DNA from: a virus
IMG/VR virus record: IMGVR_UViG_3300032011_003203
Span: 1-64,000 of that record
Length of the DNA: 64,000 nucleotides
Strand: one strand, 5' to 3'
The notes under the pieces were generated by a model. It was given only the letters and a program-made list of their open reading frames with translations, was not told the DNA's origin and ran no database searches. The translations under genes were made by a program, and so were the position numbers. This document shows positions 1-7,572 of the stretch, in pieces. Numbering within the stretch: position 1 is the stretch's first letter; the number at the start of each line of letters is the position of its first letter.

Positions 1-69
1 ACTTTAACTGATTCGCCCGAATTAGAGTATATTCCATTCGAAGAATTTCAAAAAACTTTAGATAATTAG
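1..69 (+). CDS. C-terminal end of a gene cut by the window edge
   Basis: Frame 1 is open from the window edge to a TAG at 67-69 and gives 22 residues rich in acidic and aromatic residues. Only the tail of the protein is present, so no function can be assigned. A promoter begins 10 bases after the stop, so this gene probably ends a transcription unit. Confidence 0.5.
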   Translation, partial: TLTDSPELEYIPFEEFQKTLDN

Positions 70-79
70 CAAATAATCC

Positions 80-109
80 TTGACTTATATACTATTTCTT
101 TCGTATATT
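80..109 (+). promoter_or_regulatory. Early-type promoter P1
   Basis: TTGACT (80-85) and TATATT (104-109) are separated by exactly 18 nt, as in nine other copies in the window. This copy has TTTCTTTCG in place of the usual AAAAAAGCC in the spacer. It reads into a long non-coding stretch, not directly into a gene. Confidence 0.7.
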
Positions 110-115
110 AGGGTG

Positions 116-545
116 GCTATGCAAGCGATTTCGCGTGCAATTGGTTAGGATTAGGTGCACAATCTACCCGTTTTGCCCCGCTAATCGTGCGTGCGATGGC
201 TTAAAGTAATACTTTATCGATGGCTTAAAGTATAACTCGAACTGCGATAACCTTAAAAAGAATAATGCTAGCAGTGGTATATACTACACAACCACGACAA
301 TATGTCACAGGTATTACAGGTATACAGGTAGTGCACTAAGTACCTGAACTTCAAGCTAGCAGAAAAGATTTATGCGGATAATGTGACATAATTACAGACA
401 CAAAGGGGGGTAGGGCTATTAATCGTGAATCGGCGAATCTATGACATAATGTCAGAATGCCATACTTGCTCTTATATCGGCGTGGCTTTTTTCACCTATA
501 GAGAGTTATTAACACTCTTACCTAAGAGGTAAACCTACCGTCCGC
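116..545 (+). ncRNA. Candidate structured non-coding transcript
   Basis: About 450 nt downstream of promoter P1 carry no convincing reading frame on either strand and are richer in G+C than their surroundings. A 9-bp inverted repeat (301-309 with 382-390) encloses three CAGGTA copies (308, 317, 325), the last of which can pair with TACCTG at 341-346. GCTAGCAG occurs twice (about 268 and 354). Other short hairpins are TAAAGT-AAT-ACTTTA near 204 and TTACC-TAAGA-GGTAA near 517. No known RNA family was recognised. It could instead be an operator or origin region. The 3' end is not defined. Confidence 0.35.
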
Positions 546-550
546 ATTAT

Positions 551-558
551 TATTTATT
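551..558 (+). promoter_or_regulatory. Late-promoter-like TATTTATT box
   Basis: TATTTATT lies 37 nt before the ATG at 595 and matches the box seen upstream of several structural genes. A second TATTTAT occurs at 584, too close to the start codon to drive it. Confidence 0.3.
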
Positions 559-594
559 GCGTTGCTTTTTCTCATTCATTATATATTTATCATT

Positions 595-972
595 ATGATA
601 AACACTACATACCTATTCATTATACTTATGTTATTCCTTGCGGGAACTCTATACTCACAAGATAGTAGTTTTAGAATCTCTGATGATACTATGGAATTAC
701 AATTGGATAAGAAGGCACACTTCACTACTTCATTTGGTTTGTATTATTTCTTTTATACTACCATTACTATATACTCTGATACCTTATCTCACCCACAATT
801 AGATGCGATGTTATTAAGTAGTTCTTTGGGTTTATTGTACGAAGTGTATCAAGGAACATCATTAAGTAACGCGGATGGATTTAGTAAAGAAGATTTCTAT
901 TATAACATTATGGGGATAGGGTTCGCTCGTTTCACTCACGAAGTTTTTTTGTATTTTAAGGATTTAATCTAA
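595..972 (+). CDS. Small exported or membrane protein, YfiM/DUF2279-like
   Basis: This 125-residue protein begins with a hydrophobic segment ending in a TLYSQ signal-peptidase-like site. The core has D-K-K-x-H-F near residue 40, a hydrophobic helix with L-G-L-L-Y-E-V-Y-Q, and G-F-S-K-E-D followed by N-x-x-G. These resemble the DK-GHF, KE and SWKD-N-G pattern of the YfiM/DUF2279 family of envelope proteins. The ATG at 595 is chosen over one 33 nt upstream because it puts the signal peptide at the N-terminus. Function is unknown, and the family call rests on motif resemblance only. Confidence 0.55.
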   Translation: MINTTYLFIILMLFLAGTLYSQDSSFRISDDTMELQLDKKAHFTTSFGLYYFFYTTITIYSDTLSHPQLDAMLLSSSLGLLYEVYQGTSLSNADGFSKEDFYYNIMGIGFARFTHEVFLYFKDLI

Positions 973-980
973 TATTTATA
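973..980 (+). promoter_or_regulatory. Late-promoter-like TATTTATA box
   Basis: TATTTATATACAGA starts at 973, right after the previous stop codon. The same 14 bases occur at 18841 upstream of the Hsp20 gene. It lies about 36 nt before the carbamoyltransferase start. Confidence 0.45.
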
Positions 981-1015
981 TACAGACTGGTTTTAACAAC
1001 AATAGGTTATTGAGA

Positions 1016-2509
1016 ATGAAAAAACGAAAAATATTAGGTATTAATGCTTTGAACCACGATGCATGTGTTACCTTGTTACACGATAACGAAATCTTGTTCG
1101 CTGGACATAGTGAACGATATAGTGGTATCAAGAATGATTCAGAACTTAATGAAGCTATCTTTGCAGATGTTAGACGATATGGTGATTGGGATGAAGTGGC
1201 TTATTTCGAAAGACCTTGGAGTAAGAAGTTACGACAGATTTATGCAGGTCAATATTCAGAAGCATTTGCTAAACACAATTTACCAACCGCACATCTAAAA
1301 CAATTTGGTATCAACAAAATAAATCATTATGTTGACCACCACTTATCACACGCCAGTGCAACTTACTTTTCATCACCTTATAAAGAATCAGCAATCGTTT
1401 GTATTGATGCAATTGGTGAATGGGAAACTTGTACTATATGGTATGCTAAAGGAACGAAGTTCGAGAAGAGATGGTCTCAAACATATCCACATTCATTAGG
1501 ATTGTGGTATAGTGCTATGACACAAAGGTTGGGATTAAAACCACAAGAGGATGAGTACATACTAATGGGTATGGCAGGTTGGGGTAAGGTTATTCCAAAA
1601 CTAAAGAGAGAGATTAAGGAATACTTTTTTCGCGAGAAAAAACTTCTACACTTTAATAAGAACCTACACAGAGGATGTATAGATTGGGATTCAGAGTATT
1701 ATCCAGATGATGGTTCAGATGAATGGAAGTTCACTATAGCAGCAAATGTACAGAGTATATGTGAGGATGAGATATATAAGGTATTTAATAAAGCAAAACA
1801 AGTAGTACCTGAAACAAACAATATGTGTTATGGTGGTGGAGTTGCATTAAATTGTGTAGCAAACTCTATGATAGCACACGAACTTTATCCAAGTTTATGG
1901 ATACTCCCGAATCCAGGTGATGGTGGTTCATCGTTAGGGAGTGCCGCATATGTATTGGGAGAGCATGTGAACTGGCATAATTGTTTTCTTGGTTATGATA
2001 TCAAGGGTGATTATCCAACCGAGCAACTTTTAACCGAGCTTCTTAAAGGGAACATCGTTGGAGTCGCGAACGGAAGAGCGGAGTTTGGACCTCGAGCTTT
2101 GGGGAATCGTACTTTGATGGCAGACCCACGAGGTGATAAGATAAAAGATAAAGTAAATAAAATTAAGAAACGACAAGAGTTTCGACCATTCGCTCCTGCA
2201 GTATTGGAAGAGCACGCACACGAGATATTTGAAATGCCCGTGAGGAAATCTCAGTATATGCAGTATGTAGCGAAGTGTAAGTATCCAGAGAAGTATCCTG
2301 CTATATGTCATATAGATAATACATCAAGGGTACAGACAGTAAGTAAAGATGATAATCCAAACTTCTACAATCTGATAAATGAATTTTACAAAAACACGGG
2401 TTGTCCTATGGTTCTCAATACCAGTCTAAACATTAAAGGACAACCCATTGTAAACTCATATGAGGATGGTGTGGAGTTTACTAAACGATATGGTGTAAAA
2501 GTATTTTAA
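1016..2509 (+). CDS. Carbamoyltransferase, NodU/CmcH family
   Basis: This 497-residue enzyme is expected to transfer a carbamoyl group from carbamoyl phosphate, through carbamoyl-adenylate, to a hydroxyl on a sugar or similar acceptor. Visible family marks are an N-terminal GINALNHDA segment, the metal-binding D-H-H-L-S-H-A-S motif near residue 105, the ASKHA-like C-Y-G-G-G-V-A-L-N segment, and in the C-terminal YrdC-like domain E-F-G-P-R-A-L-G-N-R and R-P-F-A-P. Length is somewhat shorter than typical members. ATG 1016 is taken; a TTG at 1010 is in frame. A UDP-sugar dehydrogenase follows, so an envelope or virion glycan is the likely substrate, but DNA or another small molecule is possible. 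Confidence 0.85.
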   Translation: MKKRKILGINALNHDACVTLLHDNEILFAGHSERYSGIKNDSELNEAIFADVRRYGDWDEVAYFERPWSKKLRQIYAGQYSEAFAKHNLPTAHLKQFGINKINHYVDHHLSHASATYFSSPYKESAIVCIDAIGEWETCTIWYAKGTKFEKRWSQTYPHSLGLWYSAMTQRLGLKPQEDEYILMGMAGWGKVIPKLKREIKEYFFREKKLLHFNKNLHRGCIDWDSEYYPDDGSDEWKFTIAANVQSICEDEIYKVFNKAKQVVPETNNMCYGGGVALNCVANSMIAHELYPSLWILPNPGDGGSSLGSAAYVLGEHVNWHNCFLGYDIKGDYPTEQLLTELLKGNIVGVANGRAEFGPRALGNRTLMADPRGDKIKDKVNKIKKRQEFRPFAPAVLEEHAHEIFEMPVRKSQYMQYVAKCKYPEKYPAICHIDNTSRVQTVSKDDNPNFYNLINEFYKNTGCPMVLNTSLNIKGQPIVNSYEDGVEFTKRYGVKVF

Positions 2510-2517
2510 AATAATAC

Positions 2518-2547
2518 TTGACTTTAATAGTAAAAAAGCCGTATATT
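2518..2547 (+). promoter_or_regulatory. Early-type promoter P2
   Basis: TTGACT (2518-2523), an 18-nt spacer containing AAAAAAGCC, and TATATT (2542-2547). The sugar dehydrogenase ATG is 13 nt after the -10 box, so the leader is very short. Confidence 0.75.
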
Positions 2548-2559
2548 AAGGAAATTAAA

Positions 2560-3366
2560 ATGAATATAGGAATTATAGGAAAAGGATTTGTAGGACATGC
2601 TATCTCTGAGGGTTTCAAGACTCAAGGACATAATATCATTGTACACGATATCCGATTAGAAACACAAATAACTGATGTATTGGATTGTCCAATTGTTTAT
2701 ATATCAGTACCTACACCGAGTGCCGATAATGGTGATTGTGATGTTACAATAGTAGAAAGTGTATTACGAGAGTTATATCATCTAAACTACAAAGGATTTG
2801 TTTGTGTGAAGAGTACAGTCAAACCAGGTTCACTTGGTAGGTGGAATAAGGAATATGGTTCAATACTAAATTTAAGTTTTGTACCAGAGTTTCTTCGTGA
2901 GAAGTGTGCTGTAGAAGATTTTATACATAACAATAATGTATTGGTTATTGGTACGGAAGATGAACGAGTAGAGAAGTGTGTGAGAGATTGCCACGGAGTT
3001 CTACCCACACATACAGTCGTGATGAAACCAATTGAAGCTGAACTAATGAAATACTTCAGTAATAGTTATAAGGCTATGAGAGTTACATTCGCTAATGCCT
3101 TCTATAAACTTTGTCAAGAGGTAGATGCTAATTATGATGTAGTGAAAGATACATTTTTATTTCACGGAGTTGGTGATGGACATTACCTACGAGTGAACAA
3201 AGAGTTTGGTGGATTCGGTGGTACTTGTTTACCAAAGGATACTAAAGGATTGGCTAACTTAGTTGATGAGTTAGGATTAGATATAGAGTTATTCAGAACC
3301 ATTGTAAATGATAATATTAAGTTTACTGCTGGTGATAACAATCAAGAAAATAGGATAGAAATATAG
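2560..3366 (+). CDS. UDP-glucose/GDP-mannose dehydrogenase family protein
   Basis: This 268-residue NAD-dependent oxidoreductase starts with the Rossmann motif G-I-I-G-K-G-F-V-G. It keeps the S-V-P-T-P-S segment, the conserved STV-KPG step (K-S-T-V-K-P-G), the P-E-F-L-R-E motif, the central helix segment E-A-E-L-M-K-Y-F-S-N, and G-G-x-C-L-P-K-D with the catalytic Cys near residue 230. It is much shorter than bacterial Ugd (about 390-450), because the C-terminal UDP-binding domain is largely missing. The ATG at 2560 is chosen because the open frame before it overlaps promoter P2. Product is probably a sugar acid precursor; exact substrate is unknown. Confidence 0.8.
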   Translation: MNIGIIGKGFVGHAISEGFKTQGHNIIVHDIRLETQITDVLDCPIVYISVPTPSADNGDCDVTIVESVLRELYHLNYKGFVCVKSTVKPGSLGRWNKEYGSILNLSFVPEFLREKCAVEDFIHNNNVLVIGTEDERVEKCVRDCHGVLPTHTVVMKPIEAELMKYFSNSYKAMRVTFANAFYKLCQEVDANYDVVKDTFLFHGVGDGHYLRVNKEFGGFGGTCLPKDTKGLANLVDELGLDIELFRTIVNDNIKFTAGDNNQENRIEI

Positions 3367-3374
3367 TTGTGAGA

Positions 3375-3382
3375 TATTTATA
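3375..3382 (+). promoter_or_regulatory. Late-promoter-like TATTTATA box
   Basis: TATTTATA directly precedes the small gene at 3384. A promoter here would start transcription inside that gene, so its role is doubtful. Confidence 0.25.
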
Positions 3383-3383
3383 T

Positions 3384-3530
3384 ATGAGTGGAGTGATGGC
3401 CGATATGAAACATTATGGTTCATCCAGAAACAGAAAACGACCCAATGGTAACTTTGTTACTACTCATCCTATGTATTTGGTATTGGATATGGATGTTGAG
3501 AACAATACGCAAGTAGCGAGGTATAAATGA
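3384..3530 (+). CDS. Hypothetical protein, 48 residues
   Basis: Short frame between the sugar dehydrogenase and a small membrane protein. It has a basic N-terminal half (S-S-R-N-R-K-R-P-N-G) and a hydrophobic centre. It fills the gap neatly, but there is no clear Shine-Dalgarno and no family was recognised. Confidence 0.4.
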   Translation: MSGVMADMKHYGSSRNRKRPNGNFVTTHPMYLVLDMDVENNTQVARYK

Positions 3531-3551
3531 ATGGGTTGTGTGGAGAAGTAA

Positions 3552-3773
3552 TTGGGACAACAAAAGACATATCAAGAGTTAAAGGAAATTCGAGACAGTC
3601 TAAGAAAGCCCAAGAAGAAAGAGGTTGTGAAGAAATCACGAGTAAACCCAATAAAATTTTTGACAATTTTAATCGTAATACCATTATCGATTTTAGCATT
3701 ATTTCCAGTCTCGTTAGGGATGGTTGGAATAATTTTATTGATGTGGTTAAGAGATGTAATCCGAATGAGATAA
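3552..3773 (+). CDS. Small membrane protein, 73 residues
   Basis: TTG start preceded by GGAG at 3542. The N-terminal 30 residues are charged and lysine-rich, followed by one or two hydrophobic helices (residues about 33-66) ending in WLRDVIRMR. It lies just before tRNA-Ala. The competing +1 frame reads through the tRNA and is rejected. Function unknown. Confidence 0.5.
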   Translation: MGQQKTYQELKEIRDSLRKPKKKEVVKKSRVNPIKFLTILIVIPLSILALFPVSLGMVGIILLMWLRDVIRMR

Positions 3774-3784
3774 GTTCGAGAGCT

Positions 3785-3857
3785 GGGGCTGTAGCTCAGT
3801 TGGGAGAGCATCGCACTTGCACTGCGGAGGTCGCTGGTTCGAACCCAGTCAGCTCCA
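3785..3857 (+). tRNA. tRNA-Ala (anticodon TGC)
   Basis: 73-nt cloverleaf. The acceptor stem GGGGCTG pairs with CAGCTCC, the D arm begins TAGCTCAGT, the anticodon loop is CTTGCAC with TGC at its centre, and the T arm carries GGTTCGAAC. The discriminator is A and CCA is not encoded. The acceptor ends are the same as those of the tmRNA at 28445, as expected for two AlaRS substrates. Confidence 0.95.
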
Positions 3858-3874
3858 CAATAATGGTTTGATTC

Positions 3875-4366
3875 ATGCCGTTAAGTAGATTTGGAAAACG
3901 GCATGAAAGAACCTTTGGTAAGAAGAAAGAGGAATGGGATGGTAACTTTAGACAACCACCTAAACCTGATTCTTACTACACCACGATTAAAGGACAATGT
4001 AGATGGTGTGGTAATATGATAGTAAAAGAAGATGGTACTATCAATGAAAGAAAGAGTTGGCACCAAGATTGTGCTACAGAGTATATGATTATATATCACT
4101 CAAGAGAACAAAGAGCTCACTTGAGAAAACGAGATAAGGGTAAATGTAATCATTGTGGTATTACAGCAAGAAGATGGGATTGTGACCACATAAGACCTTT
4201 AGTAGAACAGAAAGGTGTAAAGGCAAAAGATTTAGATTGGAGTTATTATAGTTTAGATAATCTACAAACACTTTGTAAGAAGTGTCATAGAAAGAAAACT
4301 AACTCTGAAGTACATCTAAAAAAGAAGAATAAAGTGAACTACAAGGAGACGAAAAAATGGCGTTAA
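3875..4366 (+). CDS. HNH endonuclease
   Basis: 163 residues. The N-terminal half holds a Cys pair (C-R-W-C-G) and a second Cys-x-H region that may bind zinc. Residues about 85-150 hold a classic HNH module: C-N-H-C-G, then W-D-C-D-H-I-R-P-L, then L-D-N-L-Q-T-L-C-K-K-C-H-R-K-K-T. The C-terminus is very basic, as expected for DNA binding. It sits next to a tRNA gene, a common location for homing-type nucleases, though nothing here shows it is mobile. It overlaps the next gene by 10 nt. Confidence 0.85.
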   Translation: MPLSRFGKRHERTFGKKKEEWDGNFRQPPKPDSYYTTIKGQCRWCGNMIVKEDGTINERKSWHQDCATEYMIIYHSREQRAHLRKRDKGKCNHCGITARRWDCDHIRPLVEQKGVKAKDLDWSYYSLDNLQTLCKKCHRKKTNSEVHLKKKNKVNYKETKKWR

Positions 4367-4620
4367 ATCTTAGGAATGATTTAATAAGAGCAAGTAAAAT
4401 ACATTTTGAAGCTCACATTGAAAAACATAGAATCAATGTTGAGAATTTACTTAATAACTCAGTAGGTATTGGAGAACATGCTGATATAATGGATACTATA
4501 GAAAAGGAATTAGAAGAGATTTCTAAGTATCACGATTTATTAGAAGTGTTATCTAAATACTTTCCAAGAGAGTTTGATGGTGATGATACAAAAAAACTAT
4601 TACACGATTCAGCAATTTAG
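4357..4620 (+). CDS. Conserved-looking hypothetical protein, 87 residues
   Basis: ATG preceded by AAGGAG at spacing 7. The protein is mostly helical and charged, with a central H-I-E-K-H-R-I-N-V-E segment and I-G-E-H-A-D-I-M. Similar short proteins seem familiar from marine T4-like phages, but I cannot name a function. It overlaps the HNH gene and leads into a run of small genes. Confidence 0.65.
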   Translation: MALNLRNDLIRASKIHFEAHIEKHRINVENLLNNSVGIGEHADIMDTIEKELEEISKYHDLLEVLSKYFPREFDGDDTKKLLHDSAI

Positions 4621-4629
4621 GAATTTAAA

Positions 4630-4857
4630 ATGAAAGAACTTAAAGCAACAAGAGTTCCACCTGGTGATAGGTGGGCTATTACAGATGGTGATGACCAAAT
4701 CTATTCTTCGTTAACAGAAGTATTGAATGCAATCTTTATGGAATCTGGTGGTACAGAATTTTATATAGATGCTCAAAAAGGTGAAGTGCATGTCGAGGAT
4801 GGTAAAGAGAAACCACCAACGATTAAGAAGTACTCACTATATGGAGAAGAGTATTAG
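4630..4857 (+). CDS. Hypothetical protein, 75 residues
   Basis: Small, acidic, probably soluble protein with a likely beta-alpha start (W-A-I-T-D-G-D-D-Q-I-Y). The stop TAG abuts the ATG of the next gene. No family recognised. Confidence 0.6.
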   Translation: MKELKATRVPPGDRWAITDGDDQIYSSLTEVLNAIFMESGGTEFYIDAQKGEVHVEDGKEKPPTIKKYSLYGEEY

Positions 4858-5217
4858 ATGACAAAATTAATTATGGCGATGGTCATATTGGTTATAAGTA
4901 ATATAATGGCTTGGTGGCAATTGAATGCTCAATTTACCACTACATTAAAAGGACATTGGTTTTGGAGTAGTGCTAATTGGATGGCGTTATTTGGAATACC
5001 AATTGGTTGGTTATTTTTCCATTCATCAAGATTATCATATGAACACTTTGGATTTACTTGGAACATTAGAATGATAGGGTTTGGAGTTGGTACTATTATT
5101 TTTGGTATTATGTCCTATTTATTTCTACGAGAGATTCCTACATTAAAAACAATTATATGTATCTTATTAGCAATATCAATTATATTGATTCAAGTAACGA
5201 ATGTCATTGGAGATTAA
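4858..5217 (+). CDS. Four-helix membrane protein, DMT/SMR-transporter-like
   Basis: 119 residues with four hydrophobic segments (about 3-22, 38-56, 70-90, 95-116). The last two helices carry F-G-I-M-S-Y-L-F-L-R-E followed by hydrophobic residues ending V-T-N-V-I-G-D. This recalls the helix pair of small multidrug-resistance and EamA-like transporters. The key intramembrane Glu of SMR proteins is not evident in the first helix, so transport is unproven. It overlaps the leader of the APRT gene. Confidence 0.55.
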   Translation: MTKLIMAMVILVISNIMAWWQLNAQFTTTLKGHWFWSSANWMALFGIPIGWLFFHSSRLSYEHFGFTWNIRMIGFGVGTIIFGIMSYLFLREIPTLKTIICILLAISIILIQVTNVIGD

Positions 5218-5218
5218 A

Positions 5219-5704
5219 ATGAACTTAGAAGATTATATAATAGATGTGCCAGATTGGCCTAAAGAGGGTATCGTGTTTAAAGATATCACACCATTATTAA
5301 AAGATGCGAATGCGTTAAATCATTCCACATTATTAATGAGAGGTTTATTAGCAAACCAAATTAATGCTAGTTATATAGTTGGATGTGAGGCAAGAGGATT
5401 TATATTTGGTTCTTATCTTGCAAAGAGAATGGGATTGGGTTTTATACCCGTAAGAAAAAAAGGTAAACTTCCACCACCAGTAATCAGTAGAGAATATGAA
5501 TTAGAATATGGTACTGATACATTAGAGATTAAACCTGGTGTGGGTAAAGTTATTATTGTGGATGATGTATATGCCACAGGTGGTACTTCAAGTGCTACAA
5601 GAGAATTGTGTGAGGAAGCTGGTTATGATGTTATAGATGAAGTCTATCTTATCAATCTATCTTTCTTAAACAAAGATAAAGTTAAATCAGTTATAACATA
5701 TTAA
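5219..5704 (+). CDS. apt: Adenine phosphoribosyltransferase
   Basis: 161 residues. The enzyme makes AMP from adenine and PRPP in the cytosol. It has the APRT start D-V-P-D-W-P-K-E-G-I-V-F-K-D-I-T-P-L, the G-C-E-A-R-G-F-I-F-G loop, R-K-K-G-K-L-P, and the PRPP-binding motif V-I-I-V-D-D-V-Y-A-T-G-G-T. GGAG at 5209 sets the ATG at 5219. A SAM synthetase and an adenine-releasing nucleosidase follow within 2 kb, so the adenine may come from SAM by-products. Confidence 0.93.
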   Translation: MNLEDYIIDVPDWPKEGIVFKDITPLLKDANALNHSTLLMRGLLANQINASYIVGCEARGFIFGSYLAKRMGLGFIPVRKKGKLPPPVISREYELEYGTDTLEIKPGVGKVIIVDDVYATGGTSSATRELCEEAGYDVIDEVYLINLSFLNKDKVKSVITY

Positions 5705-5717
5705 AGGAGATTATATT

Positions 5718-5915
5718 ATGGCAAGACTATCAGACTTATTTGATACGATTCAAGAACAATATTTTGAGTTTGAATCTAATCATTTAGAATTTGTGGAAAA
5801 GGGCAACAAATCAGCAGAGGGAAGAGCCCGTAAAGCAATTGGAGAGGTTAAGAAGTTGGTTACTGAATATCGTAAAGAATCAGTACAGGCTTGTAAATCT
5901 AACAATTACAAATAA
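5718..5915 (+). CDS. Histone H1-like (Hc1-type) DNA-binding protein
   Basis: 65 residues. The sequence L-F-D-T-I-Q-E-Q-Y-F-E-F-E, then G-N-K-S-A-E-G-R-A-R-K-A, then E-V-K-K-L-V-T-E-Y-R-K-E matches the helical pattern of the short Hc1-like proteins common in Bacteroidetes (a -K-G-N-K-A-A-G-T-R-x-R-K core). A good AGGAG precedes the ATG. It probably binds DNA and could compact phage or host DNA. This is a pattern-based assignment. Confidence 0.6.
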   Translation: MARLSDLFDTIQEQYFEFESNHLEFVEKGNKSAEGRARKAIGEVKKLVTEYRKESVQACKSNNYK

Positions 5916-5926
5916 GGAGTTACAAA

Positions 5927-6004
5927 ATGGTATTATTATTTAAACTATTGCATGTGCTAACATTTTTAGGTGTTGGTTATTTAGTGTATAAAGAAAGAAA
6001 CTAA
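5927..6004 (+). CDS. 25-residue membrane micropeptide
   Basis: AAGGAG precedes the ATG with normal spacing. The peptide is one hydrophobic helix ending in V-Y-K-E-R-N. It sits snugly between two well-supported genes, with another AAGGAG just after its stop. Function unknown. Confidence 0.5.
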   Translation: MVLLFKLLHVLTFLGVGYLVYKERN

Positions 6005-6015
6005 AAGGAGATTGA

Positions 6016-6996
6016 GTGATTAGAACAGCAGAGTTTGTATCACCAAAACATCCTGATAAGATATGCGATAGAATATCCGATAGGATATTAGATTACTGTC
6101 TTACTGAAGATAGAGATGCCCGAGTAGCCGTAGAAACAATGGGTGGACACGGGCATATCTATGTTAATGGTGAAGTTACAATTGATTCAGATAAAGAAAT
6201 TCCTATACCACATTTAGTAGATGAGGTGTTAGGTGAACCAGAGATTTACGATGTAACACATACCACATCAGTTCACTTGGTGAAACAATCACCAGAGATT
6301 GGTAGAGGTGTTGATGTTGGTGGAGCAGGTGACCAAGGTATTATGGTTGGATATGCTTGTAATGAAAATGATGAGTATGTACCAGAAGAATATAGATTAT
6401 CAAGAGGTCTATGTAGACACCTTTATAATAGATTTCCGTATGATGGTAAAACACAAATAACAATAGGTGAAGATAAGAAATTAACTATTGTTGCTTCATT
6501 TCAAAATACAAACCAAATTGTATTACGCGGAAAAATTAATGAATGGTTAAAAAGTGAACCTTATGATTTAAGAGCACTACATTGTAATCCAGCAGGAGAT
6601 TGGGAACAAGGTGGTTTCGATGCAGATGCAGGATTGACTGGTAGGAAATTAGTCGTGGATAATTATGGGCCACGAGTTCCAATCGGTGGTGGTGCATATA
6701 GTGGTAAAGACCCAAGTAAGGTTGATAGAAGTGCAGCATATATGGCAAGATATATTGCGGTAAAAGAAATGGAACGAAAAGAATTGGATGAGTGTTGGGT
6801 TAATTTAAGTTATGCTATTGGTGAGAAAGAACCATTACAGGCAACTTGTTTTAATAGATATGGGAGTTGGGGAATACCATCTCACTACCCAATATATCCA
6901 AATGAGATTATAGAATTTTTAGATTTAAAGAAACCAATATATTACAAAACATCAGAATGGGGAGCATATGGTAATGGATTCAAATGGGATAGATAA
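6016..6996 (+). CDS. metK: S-adenosylmethionine synthetase
   Basis: GTG start behind AAAAGGAG; 326 residues against about 380-400 for bacterial MetK. The three-domain signature is present: H-P-D-K-I-C-D-R-I-S-D, G-A-G-D-Q-G-I-M-V-G-Y-A, D-A-G-L-T-G-R-K-L-V-V-D, and G-G-G-A-Y-S-G-K-D-P-S-K-V-D-R-S-A. The reaction is methionine plus ATP to SAM. The shortening appears to lie in linkers and the C-terminus. The phage also encodes a DNA methyltransferase and a radical SAM protein that would use SAM. The nucleosidase gene starts inside its 3' end. Confidence 0.93.
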   Translation: MIRTAEFVSPKHPDKICDRISDRILDYCLTEDRDARVAVETMGGHGHIYVNGEVTIDSDKEIPIPHLVDEVLGEPEIYDVTHTTSVHLVKQSPEIGRGVDVGGAGDQGIMVGYACNENDEYVPEEYRLSRGLCRHLYNRFPYDGKTQITIGEDKKLTIVASFQNTNQIVLRGKINEWLKSEPYDLRALHCNPAGDWEQGGFDADAGLTGRKLVVDNYGPRVPIGGGAYSGKDPSKVDRSAAYMARYIAVKEMERKELDECWVNLSYAIGEKEPLQATCFNRYGSWGIPSHYPIYPNEIIEFLDLKKPIYYKTSEWGAYGNGFKWDR

Positions 6997-7570
6997 AAAG
7001 AAGATACTTATAGTTTGTGCACTTGAAGTAGAAACACAAGGTCAGTTAGATGATTACGATGTTATCTATACAGGAGTTGGTAAGGTTAATGCAACTTATA
7101 AGTTAACAACACACTTTGGAAAGTATGGTTCACACATACCTTATGATTTAGTAATCAATTATGGAACTGCAGGTTCTCGTAAAATCAAAAAGAAAACATT
7201 AGTTGATTGTACCAAGTTTGTGCAGAGAGATATGGATGTAACTGGTCTTGGATTTATGAGAGGTGAAACACCATTTGAAAATGATGTTCCATTGATGTTA
7301 GATTTTGGTATTACTGAACATAACCCAATTGGAAGAAGAGCAACTTGTGGTAGTGGTGATTCATTCGTGGAAGATAGAACACAATACTATGGTGAAGTGG
7401 TGGATATGGAAGCATATGCATTAGCAAAGGTTTGTTATCTGAGAGATATACCATTCGTATCATTTAAATATATTACTGATGGTGCAGATGAACAAGCACA
7501 CGAGGATTGGGAAGCAAACTTAGCACAAGGTATTATAGAATTTAAGGAACAAATTTTAAGTAAGGTGTAA
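6974..7570 (+). CDS. MTA/SAH nucleosidase (purine-nucleoside phosphorylase fold)
   Basis: 198 residues. Family marks are Y-T-G-V-G-K-V-N-A near residue 30, N-Y-G-T-A-G, C-G-S-G-D-S-F-V, and V-V-D-M-E-A-Y-A-L-A-K-V-C with the ribose-binding Glu, followed by K-Y-I-T-D-G-A-D with the catalytic Asp. Members split methylthioadenosine or S-adenosylhomocysteine to adenine plus a thio-sugar. ATG 6974 is preferred over 6968 because of spacing from GGGGAG at 6959. Together with apt and metK it could recycle adenine from SAM by-products. Confidence 0.82.
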   Translation: MDSNGIDKKKILIVCALEVETQGQLDDYDVIYTGVGKVNATYKLTTHFGKYGSHIPYDLVINYGTAGSRKIKKKTLVDCTKFVQRDMDVTGLGFMRGETPFENDVPLMLDFGITEHNPIGRRATCGSGDSFVEDRTQYYGEVVDMEAYALAKVCYLRDIPFVSFKYITDGADEQAHEDWEANLAQGIIEFKEQILSKV

Positions 7571-7572
7571 GT

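Noticed and set aside
3527-3871. 114-codon + strand frame over the tRNA-Ala region
   Set aside because: Its end is a translation of the tRNA itself (the familiar A-V-A-Q-L-G-E-H-R type shadow); the 3552-3773 frame is the better gene.
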